DNA of 41,671 bases from CAZMXS01 sp964570325. Lineage in GTDB: Bacteria > Verrucomicrobiota > Kiritimatiellia > CAIQIC01 > CAZMXS01. Positions 34,947 to 41,671 of this stretch are shown here, piece by piece. How positions within the stretch are numbered: position 1 is the first letter of the stretch; each line of letters begins with the position of its first letter. The stretch is from the NCBI GenBank assembly GCA_964570325.1, contig CAZMXS010000042.1:1-41671 (forward strand). The letters are read 5' to 3'. The position numbers and the translations under genes are program-made. Under the pieces are notes generated by a model. That model had not been told where the DNA came from. It ran no database searches and worked only from the letters and a program-made list of their open reading frames with translations.

Positions 34947-35376
34947 CAACCACAACGATATTGGGCGGCGCGCGGCGCGCGCCGGAGGGTTCACCCTGCC
35001 GGAAATCCTAGCCACCTCGTTGATCGTGATGGTCGGATTTGCCGGGCTCATGTCTTTCATGACTTGGATGATGTATGCCGTCAATTACAGCGAACAGGCG
35101 ACCGCAGCCATCGAATTGGCGCAGGAGCGGATGGAGACTCTGGTCGCCGGCGGCTTCACCAACAGCACCAGCGGCTCGTCCATTCAGCAACCGTACAGCA
35201 TCTACTGGGAGGTTGTTGCCCCGACTACTCCGTGCAACCTGATCAAAAAATTGACGGTGACCGTAAACTGGAGTGGGCCGGAGACAAAACACCATTCGAT
35301 TGTGCTCAAGAGCATGGACGTGGACACCAAGCCGTCCATGGTCGGCATCTCGTTCACCAATATCGGCGGAATTTAG
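34936..35376 (+). CDS. Prepilin, PilV-like
   Basis: The 146-residue protein starts MTPNNHNDIGRRAARAGGFT at ATG 34936, inside the last codons of the previous gene (11-base overlap), with GGGGG upstream. The prepilin site is ARAGG-FTLPEILA with Glu at +5, followed by a hydrophobic helix (TSLIVMVGFAGLMSFM). The downstream AIELAQERMETLVAGG is typical of PilV/GspI-type minor pilins. A longer frame to 34909 is possible but less likely. Confidence 0.85.
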   Translation: MTPNNHNDIGRRAARAGGFTLPEILATSLIVMVGFAGLMSFMTWMMYAVNYSEQATAAIELAQERMETLVAGGFTNSTSGSSIQQPYSIYWEVVAPTTPCNLIKKLTVTVNWSGPETKHHSIVLKSMDVDTKPSMVGISFTNIGGI

Positions 35377-35388
35377 GATGGATAAGCC

Positions 35389-36291
35389 ATGAACAAGGCG
35401 CAACAACTGAATGCGGCACCCGGGCGGGTGAAGGTCAGCGGCTTCACCTTCACCGAGGTGCTGATTTCCACCGTGCTGGGCGTGCTAGTGATGGCCGGCC
35501 TGCTCAGCGGCTACATCCAATTCCGGCAGGTCATGGAACGGCAGCGCATCGTCAGTTCCATGCAGTCGAATGTACGCGTCGCGCTGAACTACCTTTCGCG
35601 CGATATCGGCATGGCCGGGTATGGATTGAACGTCATTGCCACGCGCCTGCCGGATTGGATCACCTGGGTGAACAACTTCCGGACCAATCCGGCTATTGCC
35701 GAAGCTTCCGGGGTGGGTAACTCCGATAGCATCACGTTGGCGGGGGCCTATACCCGGGTGGGTGGGTTGATGGCTAACGCTGCGCGCGGGTCGAGCACTC
35801 TCACGATCGGTCCGGCAGGCGCAGGTTCCAAGTTCAATACAACGGACAAGAAACTGGCGTATATCGGCGGGTGCGAGTTGGTGCGGATTACCTCGGTGGC
35901 CGGCGACACGTTGACGGTCAGCACGCATCCGACGCTGGCCCGGGGGCTGAATTACGATCATAAAGTCAACGAGCCGGTGGAATTGGTCCGGGTTTTCACT
36001 TATTCGGTGATCAAAACCTCGGACGGAGCCTGGGGCATGCCGGATTGCTATCTGGACCGCTACGATAACACGGTGGAAAACGAGTATTGGTACAAGCGCA
36101 TTGTGGCCACGGGCGTCGAGTACATGAAGCTCGAGCGCACCTGGCCGGACGCCATCCGCGTAATCCTGCGCTGCCGGTCCAATGTGCCCGATTCCTCTTA
36201 CACCGATCCGGTTTACAACGATCAATATCATCGGGTGACGGTCACAAACGTGGTGAACATCCGCAATCTTGGAACGAAAGGGGTGCTGTAA
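35389..36291 (+). CDS. Prepilin, PilW-like
   Basis: The 300-residue protein starts MNKAQQLNAAPGRVKVSGFT with AGGATGGATAAG upstream. Cleavage is expected at VSG-FTFTEVLI. A hydrophobic helix (STVLGVLVMAGLLSGYI) is followed by RQVMERQRIVSSMQSNVRVA and LSRDIGMAGYG, a hallmark of PilW/GspJ-type minor pilins. The C-terminal 200 residues carry beta-rich sequence with conserved-looking Asp and Tyr residues. It lies 12 bases after the previous gene's stop. The DNA for GMAGYGLNVIAT (35606-35641) recurs in a degraded copy at 37526. Confidence 0.85.
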   Translation: MNKAQQLNAAPGRVKVSGFTFTEVLISTVLGVLVMAGLLSGYIQFRQVMERQRIVSSMQSNVRVALNYLSRDIGMAGYGLNVIATRLPDWITWVNNFRTNPAIAEASGVGNSDSITLAGAYTRVGGLMANAARGSSTLTIGPAGAGSKFNTTDKKLAYIGGCELVRITSVAGDTLTVSTHPTLARGLNYDHKVNEPVELVRVFTYSVIKTSDGAWGMPDCYLDRYDNTVENEYWYKRIVATGVEYMKLERTWPDAIRVILRCRSNVPDSSYTDPVYNDQYHRVTVTNVVNIRNLGTKGVL

Positions 36292-36292
36292 A

Positions 36293-37513
36293 ATGAAAAC
36301 AACCCAGATCGTTTGCATGGCGGGCTCGATTCAGGATGAATCGAAGCGCGGCGTGGTGATGGTGGCAGCGCTTCTGCTGCTGGGCGCCTTGGCCATTGTC
36401 GCGGTGACGGTGGGCTCGCTGGTCAACACGGAGTTGCTCAGCTCCAACTATTATCAGAAAGAGCGCGAGGCGTTCTACCAGGCGGAGGCCGGTGTGCGCT
36501 ACACGATCAGCCGGATCAGCATGGACTTGCGCAATAACCTGGTCGCGCTGACCGGCTCTGTGGAGAATGTCAACTATGCCTGCCCTGAGGGGTATAGCTT
36601 CGGGGCGGTCGCGAGCCTGGGACGGATGGCCCGGAGCACCTGGTACACATTCTCCGTCACGGGCTATTACCAGAACGCCAAGTCCGTGATCGAAGTGGCG
36701 GTTGCCCGACCGCGCGTGATGACCATGGCGGGCATATTTGGCGACAAGCTGTTAAAGGTGCAGCCCAACAACGAGGTTTACAGCTATGATTCGTTGGTGG
36801 TCGCCAATCCGACGCCGGCCCAGTCTACCGGCCAGGCGAATATTGGGTCCAATGCGGACATAGGAGTCAAGCCCGGTATTTTCCTGGACGGCAACGTGCT
36901 GCTGGGGGTGGATTCGCCGATTTGTTCTCTGCCGAATCCGCCTTTCGGTTATGAATGGCTGTATATCGGGCGGATTGATCCTGATCCACTGGGAGCGAAT
37001 GGCGGCTGGGTTTCGGATGCGATCAACTACTACAGCAATCCGGCCAAGAATAACAATGCATCGTGTCCGCAGATCAATAACAATGAGTTAGTTGTAAATA
37101 GTACAATCACACTTCAGCCCGGCAATTACTACCTCAAATACCTTTATGTGAAAGCGGGGGACGAATTGAAGATTAACGCGACTCCGGAAAACCCCGTGGT
37201 GATCTGGATGAACGGTGAGATTCGGGTTCAGCCGAACTCGTTCTTCAATCAAGCCAACGGCCGGCCGGCCAACTTCTTCATTTTCAGCAAATCGTCAGAA
37301 CCGATTAATTTCCAGCCGAATGGCAACATCAATGCGTTTGTCTATGCGCCAAATTGCACGGATATGTCGTTGCTGCCGAATGGTTATGTTCGCGGAGTGT
37401 ACTGGGGCAAGTATGTCAATTTACAGCCAAACGGCGTGATTTACATTGATACCGCCTGTCTGAATAAGTTCCAGGCCAAGAATGTCCGCCTGGAGCAGTG
37501 GCGGCACTATTAA
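36293..37513 (+). CDS. PilX-like minor pilin with C-terminal beta-solenoid-like region
   Basis: The 406-residue protein starts at ATG 36293, directly after the PilW-like gene, with AAAGGGG upstream. The N-terminus has SKRGVVMVAALLLLGALAIV, the Glu5-less form typical of PilX, then KEREAFYQAEAGVRYTI, another PilX hallmark. From about 145 on it turns into a repetitive beta region with recurring QPN or LPN motifs: VQPNN, LQPGN, VQPNS, FQPNG, LLPNG, LQPNG. These resemble a beta-solenoid such as those appended to PilX proteins with a polymer-binding or adhesive tip. The recurrence is visible at both protein and nucleotide level. It closes the operon before the terminator at 37634. Confidence 0.82.
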   Translation: MKTTQIVCMAGSIQDESKRGVVMVAALLLLGALAIVAVTVGSLVNTELLSSNYYQKEREAFYQAEAGVRYTISRISMDLRNNLVALTGSVENVNYACPEGYSFGAVASLGRMARSTWYTFSVTGYYQNAKSVIEVAVARPRVMTMAGIFGDKLLKVQPNNEVYSYDSLVVANPTPAQSTGQANIGSNADIGVKPGIFLDGNVLLGVDSPICSLPNPPFGYEWLYIGRIDPDPLGANGGWVSDAINYYSNPAKNNNASCPQINNNELVVNSTITLQPGNYYLKYLYVKAGDELKINATPENPVVIWMNGEIRVQPNSFFNQANGRPANFFIFSKSSEPINFQPNGNINAFVYAPNCTDMSLLPNGYVRGVYWGKYVNLQPNGVIYIDTACLNKFQAKNVRLEQWRHY

Positions 37514-37525
37514 AGAAAGGAAATT

Positions 37526-37560
37526 TCGGCATGGCCGGATTGGGTTGAACGTCATTGCCA
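37526..37560 (+). repeat. Degraded copy of a pilW-like segment
   Basis: TCGGCATGGCCGG, then six differing bases, then TTGAACGTCATTGCCA matches the segment at 35606-35641 inside the PilW-like gene, apart from a small central difference. It lies 13 bases after the PilX-like stop codon. It looks like a fragment left by duplication. Confidence 0.75.
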
Positions 37561-37633
37561 AATGCCAAGTTGCCAGACTGAACAACGGGTCTCTCAACTA
37601 GTCAGCCCATCCGGCCAAAGCCGATTACGGTGG

Positions 37634-37668
37634 CGCCCACGCGAACGCATTGCGTGGGCGTCGCTTTT
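37634..37668 (+). terminator. Intrinsic terminator of the pilin operon
   Basis: CGCCCACGC (37634-37642) pairs perfectly with GCGTGGGCG (37652-37660) around a 9-base loop, followed by TCGCTTTTCT. It closes the block that runs from 30231. Confidence 0.8.
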
Positions 37669-37716
37669 CTGAAATGCGATTTGCCCGCTCGCTTACGCTC
37701 GTAGGTGCGCGAACCG

Positions 37717-38634
37717 TCATTTCTTTGCCCCACATGTGTCCGGCACACCCTGAATGCGGAACACCGCCATGACCGGCCGGTGATCGGATGCCATCCAGAT
37801 GTTCGATCCGCTCAATGCGCGGCTGGAATCGCGGATTAATGTCTTCTGCATATCACGGCTGATAAAAAGATAATCCGTTCTTTCATAACGGTCGGCGACC
37901 GCATCCCATTGCGTCCAGGCGGCGCCATGGGCGTCGGCCGGACGCAGATCGGCCAGTTCATTCCCCGCCAGTTCGCGGACGGCGGCCGAATCGGGGGTGT
38001 CGTTGGCGCAGACCGCCAGGATCAGGCCGGTATCCGGGCGCTCGCGGTTCGCGCGCCGCACAAGATTGTTCAGCAGCCGGGCCTCGTTGCGCCGCATTTC
38101 GGTTTGGCCGCGTGGATCGAACTCCTTGTCCTTCAGATGGGCATTGAGCAGCCGCACTGAATGTTTCGGGGTGAGGCGGATTTCCACCTCCAGGAACCCG
38201 CAGGTTACCGGCAGATTGGTGGCGCCTATGCGGTAGCGGTCATGGGTATGCATCAGGATGTTCGTGATCGGAAACCGGCTTAACACCGCCAGGTTATTCT
38301 CGGAGTGTTCGCGTTGCAGATACGCCGCTTGTTCATAATCGAGCCCAGCTTGTTGCAGGGCGTGCCGGAACTCGCCGAAAATCAGCGGGTTGCCGATTTC
38401 CTGCACGGCCAATATATCTGGGCGATTCGCCGCAATCAATGCAATCACCGCCGCGCGGGCGCCCGCTGGCTTGGGGTCATCCAACTGTCCGCTGCCGTCG
38501 CGGTCCGCCAGCCCGTATCCGCCCAGGTTAAAACTCATGACCGAGCACACGGCCGGTATTTCACCCGGCTGATTCCGGTAACAGCCGGTGGCTAAAAAAA
38601 AGACCAACACCCAATATCGGCTTATGGTTTTCAT
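37717..38634 (-). CDS. Endonuclease/exonuclease/phosphatase-fold lipoprotein
   Basis: The 305-residue protein starts MKTISRYWVLVFFLATGCYR at ATG 38634; lipobox ATGC places the lipid anchor on Cys19. An alternative ATG at 38685 would place the signal peptide 17 residues inside. The EEP fold shows VMSFNLGGYG near the front, PDILAVQEIG with the metal-binding Glu, the late WMASDHRPVMAVF with catalytic Asp-His, and NAHLKDKE. The segment that is normally GDFNDxPDS reads AVCANDTPDS, so the metal/nucleophile-activating Asp is Cys; the enzyme may be inactive or changed in specificity. It lies 61 bases behind the TPR gene on the same strand. Substrate unknown; it acts outside the cytoplasm. Confidence 0.82.
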   Translation of the reverse strand: MKTISRYWVLVFFLATGCYRNQPGEIPAVCSVMSFNLGGYGLADRDGSGQLDDPKPAGARAAVIALIAANRPDILAVQEIGNPLIFGEFRHALQQAGLDYEQAAYLQREHSENNLAVLSRFPITNILMHTHDRYRIGATNLPVTCGFLEVEIRLTPKHSVRLLNAHLKDKEFDPRGQTEMRRNEARLLNNLVRRANRERPDTGLILAVCANDTPDSAAVRELAGNELADLRPADAHGAAWTQWDAVADRYERTDYLFISRDMQKTLIRDSSRALSGSNIWMASDHRPVMAVFRIQGVPDTCGAKK

Positions 38635-38695
38635 AGTGGCGGCGACTGGAACATGCAGCTGCGGATGTTCATCCGCAGCCGTCATCCTTTCCCGG

Positions 38696-40069
38696 CTACT
38701 TCTTGTATCCCTTTTCGACTTTGGCGGCGACGTCCTTGTAGCGGATGTCCACGGAGTAGATTTCCTTGTAGTGGCCGACCGCCTGCTCGGGCTTGCCCAT
38801 CAGCTCGCAAAGCGTGCCCATCTCGTACAAAATATCCTTCTTGGTCTCGTCCATGACCGTCATCTCGGACGCGGCTTTCTGGAGTTGCTCGATGGCGATG
38901 TCGTACTGCTGCTTCTGTTTGAAGCAGAGCGCGAGATAATAGAGGGTGCGGATGCGGCGCTGGGGGTTGCGTTGGGCGAGTTGGAACTCCTCGATTGCCT
39001 CGTTGAGCCGGTTGTGTTCGTAGAGCACGACGCCGTACTCATAACGGAACTGCAGGTCGTTCGGATACCGCTTCACCCGATCCGCGCTGTCGGCCACGAC
39101 AAAATCATCCTTTTCCTTTAGCTTTTTGTCGAGGTTGGCTTGATCGCCGGCGGCGCGGAGTTTTTCGATCTGATGGTCAAACTGTTTCAGCCGGATGTTG
39201 CTGATTGCGCGCTCGATCTGCGGATCGGCCCGGCCGGCCCCCTTGAGGGTGTCTTCGAGCAATGCGAGCGCGTCATCAAAACGTTCGGCGCGGGTGTAGA
39301 GGTCGGCGAGAGAGCGGCGATAATTGACGTTATCCGGCTCGCGTTCGACCTTCTGTTGCATCTCCTTCAGCAACGAGGACATATCCTGAGTGCTCTTGAC
39401 CGCCTTGGCCTCCTGCTCCAGCAGGATGGCTTCCTTGGAGTCCTTCATCACATCGCGGAACGAGCTGGCGCCGTCCCAGCCCTTCTTCATCGTCGCCAGC
39501 GCGGTGGCGTCCTTCAGCGCCTTGAGCGCCTTGGGATCATTGGGCCGCAGCCGCAGAACCTGGTCATAGCAGTCGCGCGCGTCCTGTGGCCGTTCATTGT
39601 CGAGCAGCAGCTTGGCCAGCCAGTTAAGCAGTTTGACGTCATTGGGATAGTGTTCCTTGGCGATCTCCAGCGTCTGGATGGCGGCTTCAGGCATGCCCGC
39701 GGCCAGGGCGGCTTGCGCGAACAGGGTGAAGAACGGCGGGTTAAGCGGATCCAGTCGCATCAGTTTTTCGGCTGTCCGGAGCGCTTGGTCGGGTTTCTTC
39801 TTCAGCATGGACTGGGCCGCCAGCATCAGGGGAAATCCTTGCAGGCTGGCCAGCATATGGGTAAGGGCATTGCCCTTCTTATCCTTGAACTTCTTGACCG
39901 CGGCGGCGCGCAGGAACTTGCGGGCGCGCAGCAGACGCGGTTCGAGTTCCAGGCAGGCCATGAACGTATCCATCGCGTAGTCGAGGTTGCCGCGTTCCAT
40001 GGCGGCCATGCCTTTTTCAAACAACTCCTTGGCCTTCCGGGGGGCGTTCTCCAACAGGATTTCCGGCAT
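38696..40069 (-). CDS. Tetratricopeptide-repeat protein
   Basis: The 457-residue cytoplasmic protein has no signal peptide or TM helix. TPR-like helical pairs occur throughout, for example KELFEKGMAAMERGNLDYAM, AQAALAAGMPEAAIQTLEIA, YRRSLADLYTRAERFDDALA and EYGVVLYEHNRLNEAIEEFQ. A lysine-rich hydrophilic region is near 310-330 (LDKKLKEKDDFVVADS). An optimal SD (AAAGGAG) precedes ATG 40069. The divergent amidase gene starts 118 bases away, and the EEP lipoprotein follows on the same strand. No specific function is recognised beyond scaffolding. Confidence 0.9.
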   Translation of the reverse strand: MPEILLENAPRKAKELFEKGMAAMERGNLDYAMDTFMACLELEPRLLRARKFLRAAAVKKFKDKKGNALTHMLASLQGFPLMLAAQSMLKKKPDQALRTAEKLMRLDPLNPPFFTLFAQAALAAGMPEAAIQTLEIAKEHYPNDVKLLNWLAKLLLDNERPQDARDCYDQVLRLRPNDPKALKALKDATALATMKKGWDGASSFRDVMKDSKEAILLEQEAKAVKSTQDMSSLLKEMQQKVEREPDNVNYRRSLADLYTRAERFDDALALLEDTLKGAGRADPQIERAISNIRLKQFDHQIEKLRAAGDQANLDKKLKEKDDFVVADSADRVKRYPNDLQFRYEYGVVLYEHNRLNEAIEEFQLAQRNPQRRIRTLYYLALCFKQKQQYDIAIEQLQKAASEMTVMDETKKDILYEMGTLCELMGKPEQAVGHYKEIYSVDIRYKDVAAKVEKGYKK

Positions 40070-40109
40070 GATCCAGCGCTCCTTTTCAAAAAATACGCGA
40101 TTCAGCGTA

Positions 40110-40133
40110 CACTTGCGCTGTCGCCGCGGTCAA
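40110..40133 (-). promoter_or_regulatory. Weak candidate promoter for the TPR gene
   Basis: On the minus strand TTGACC (40133-40128) precedes an 18-base spacer and TACGCT (40109-40104). The -35 is good, the -10 poor. It lies 35 bases before ATG 40069. Confidence 0.25.
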
Positions 40134-40187
40134 TATCTTAAAAAGGTTCTCGTCAGTCCGGCGCGCGGTTTTTACAATTCACCCAAC

Positions 40188-41195
40188 TTGAAGAAATGGC
40201 TCCAACAAGCGGCGGTGCTGGCGGTCATGTGCCTGGGCTTGACCTGTTGCCGCGCGGCTTCGGTCGGCGAGTTGCGCGTGGTTGCCGCCGACGGCGAGCG
40301 GTATCTCTATCTCAAGGATCTGGCCGCCTTGTACGGTTGCAGCGCAGCCCTGCCGGACAAGCGGATTGTGCTGCAGAACAAGTGGCAGCGACTGACGCTG
40401 GCCATGGACGGTCGCGAGGCCGCCTTCAGCGGGATTGGCGTCTGGTTGAACGCGCCGACAAAGCGCGTCAACGGTCGGTGGGCCGTTGCCGAGGTGGATG
40501 TTCGCAAAGTGATTGACCCCCTGTTCCGCCCATCTGCCTATCTGGGCGCGCGCACCTACCGCACGGTGGTGTTGGACCCGGGACATGGCGGAAATGACCG
40601 AGGGGCGCGCGGCCGGCGCGGGGTGGAAGAGAAGCGCGCGGTGCTGGATATTGCCAAGCGGGTGCGGCTGCACCTGGTCAATGAGGGGTTCAAGGTTTTC
40701 CTGACGCGGGACGGCGATCGGTTCATTGAGTTGGAGGAGCGGACCAAGCTGGCTGCCGCCAGGGGTGCCGACATTTTTGTCAGCATTCATTTGAACGCCG
40801 CGCCCAGTTTCCGGCCGAAAGGCATTGAAACCTTCGTGCTGACGCCGGCCGGCTATGCCTCGACGGCAGCGTCGTCCAGTTCGCGGCGCGGGCTTGGCGC
40901 CCTGGCGCCCAACCGGTTCGACCACTCGAACACCCTGCTGGGTTATTACATCCAGCGCGGGGTTGTCGAACGCACCGGCAGCGAGGATCGTGGTTTGCGG
41001 CGGGCCCGGTTCCTGGTGCTGAAGACCGCGCCCTGTCCGGCAGCGCTGGTCGAATGTGGTTTCCTTTCCAATCCCTACGAAGAGGAATTGCTGCTGAGCA
41101 GCGATTATCGCGAGCGCATTGCGCAAGGCATTGCCCGCGGTATTCTTGATTACGCCAACGCGATTAAAAGGGCACAGCCGGCGCCAAAGAAATAG
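40188..41195 (+). CDS. Exported N-acetylmuramoyl-L-alanine amidase (Amidase_3)
   Basis: The enzyme cleaves the bond between N-acetylmuramic acid and L-alanine in peptidoglycan, usually at division. The start is taken as TTG 40188 (LKKWLQQAAVLAVMCLGLTC), which gives a good signal peptide; the upstream ATG frame to 39987 lies inside the opposite TPR gene. Residues of about 30-115 form a copper-amine-oxidase-N/AMIN-like wall-binding module (GERYLYLKDLAALYGCSAAL). Residues of about 122-328 are the zinc amidase: His133 in LDPGHGG, Glu147 in VEEKR, His201 in SIHLNA and catalytic Glu289 in ALVECGFLSN. The TTG has no SD, and a TACAAT only 10 bases upstream would make the transcript nearly leaderless. 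A weak translation start fits tight control of a lytic enzyme. Confidence 0.85.
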   Translation: MKKWLQQAAVLAVMCLGLTCCRAASVGELRVVAADGERYLYLKDLAALYGCSAALPDKRIVLQNKWQRLTLAMDGREAAFSGIGVWLNAPTKRVNGRWAVAEVDVRKVIDPLFRPSAYLGARTYRTVVLDPGHGGNDRGARGRRGVEEKRAVLDIAKRVRLHLVNEGFKVFLTRDGDRFIELEERTKLAAARGADIFVSIHLNAAPSFRPKGIETFVLTPAGYASTAASSSSRRGLGALAPNRFDHSNTLLGYYIQRGVVERTGSEDRGLRRARFLVLKTAPCPAALVECGFLSNPYEEELLLSSDYRERIAQGIARGILDYANAIKRAQPAPKK

Positions 41196-41245
41196 CGCGG
41201 CCAACATGCCGCCGCGATATTCGGTCGAACCCGCCTTCCAAGTGT

Positions 41246-41671
41246 TTACTTGAGCGCGGTTTGCACCGCATTGACCAGTACGCTGGTGACGTATGGTTTC
41301 TGGATGAAGCCGGCCGGCCCGTTGGCGCCGAACTGGACGCGCACATGCTCTTCAGTGTAGCCGCTGGAGACGATGACGCGGACATTGGGACGTAACGCCT
41401 GCATTTCGCGGAAGACCTCCTCGCCGCTCTTGTGCGGCATGGACAGATCGAGTACCACCAGGGCGATCGCGTCCGGGTTGCGCTGATAAATTTCCATGGC
41501 TTCGATCCCATCGGCGGCGGTCAGCACCTCAAATCCGCTCATCTCCAGCATTAGCTTGGCCACATTGCGAACGCCGGGTTCATCGTCCTCGATCATGCTC
41601 TTGCCGTGGGGGGGTGGGGGTTCCGGGGGTGGCGGGGCGGGGGGCGGGGGGGGTGCCGGGGCCGGCAGCTC
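41246..41671 (-). CDS. C-terminal receiver domain of a larger protein, N-terminus cut by window edge
   Basis: The frame is open to the right edge. A receiver domain runs from EDDEPGVRNVAKLMLEMSG near the front, through phosphoacceptor Asp in VVLDLSMPHKSG, to the Lys in IQKPYV. ATG 41596 lies inside it and gives a domain that is too short. Upstream of it the translation continues as a proline-rich stretch (PAPAPPPPPAPPPPEPPPP) encoded by G/C homopolymers. The domain fits the end of a hybrid histidine kinase, possibly linked through the proline stretch. The homopolymer run makes the exact reading of that linker unreliable. Confidence 0.75.
   Translation of the reverse strand, partial: ELPAPAPPPPPAPPPPEPPPPHGKSMIEDDEPGVRNVAKLMLEMSGFEVLTAADGIEAMEIYQRNPDAIALVVLDLSMPHKSGEEVFREMQALRPNVRVIVSSGYTEEHVRVQFGANGPAGFIQKPYVTSVLVNAVQTALK

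Noticed and set aside
39987..40187. N-terminal extension of the amidase frame into the opposite TPR gene
   Set aside because: It lies inside the well-supported TPR gene and would bury the signal peptide. TTG 40188 is preferred.
1..41671. tRNA, rRNA, CRISPR array, insertion sequence or prophage
   Set aside because: None was recognised on either strand; intergenic regions are short and hold only the elements listed.

Overview
This is a GC-rich (about 60%) bacterial chromosome fragment with mostly housekeeping, cell-envelope and signalling genes. I saw no rRNA, tRNA, CRISPR array, phage or insertion sequence. Several traits point to the PVC superphylum, most likely Kiritimatiellota or a relative, probably from a metagenome (there is an internal run of Ns and the right edge is low-complexity). 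These traits are very large secreted proteins rich in Asn and Thr with cadherin-like/Ig repeats, an N-terminal 'IQWSG..GPWSQ' module paired with a sulfatase-modifying-factor fold, a GlmU-like hexapeptide protein beside glmM, and DUF2062 and ABC-2 genes. The assignment is inferred from family memory and was not searched.

Layout, left to right. 1-4559 (minus strand): a YvcK/GlmR-like regulator running off the left edge, a 0.6-kb poorly coding stretch with two doubtful small ORFs, glmM, and a left-handed beta-helix protein resembling the GlmU acyltransferase half. All three real genes concern UDP-GlcNAc supply. 4869-12756 (plus): two giant exported proteins. The first has seven Ig-like repeats with an almost exact 294-bp period and a SUMF1-like end. 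The second is Cys-rich with FG-GAP-like DxDGDG repeats, and its strong SD and perfect terminator suggest an abundant surface protein. 13044-16111: a response-regulator domain with a C-terminal membrane anchor, overlapping tail-to-tail with a thiD-thiE fusion, then fba. 16353-20010 (minus): an ABC-2 exporter operon (ATPase, permease, membrane-anchored partner). 20110-23430: azoreductase-like flavoprotein, DUF2062 protein, a second ABC-2 permease (minus) and uppP carrying the assembly gap. 23477-29165: a REC-HDOD protein, a PIN-PhoH ATPase and a four-PAS hybrid histidine kinase. 29393: ferritin.

30231-37513 (plus) is the most coherent accessory block: a secreted Pro/Ala-rich protein, a small lipoprotein, a CHASE4-like sensor kinase split by an in-frame TAG, its NarL-type response regulator, and four minor-pilin-like genes (GspH/FimT-, PilV-, PilW- and PilX-like). 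A strong terminator closes the block. A two-component system therefore sits directly before a minor pilin set, and a link between them is plausible. 37717-41671: a lipoprotein of the endonuclease/exonuclease/phosphatase fold with an altered active-site motif, a TPR protein, a cell-wall amidase, and the C-terminal receiver domain of a protein that runs off the right edge.

Most notable points: the in-frame amber codon in the sensor kinase; the membrane-anchored receiver protein; the exact-period repeat protein whose FGE-like domain lacks both catalytic cysteines; a duplicated pilW-like scrap behind the pilin operon; and an 84-nt in-frame insertion at the N-gap in uppP that looks like an assembly artefact.
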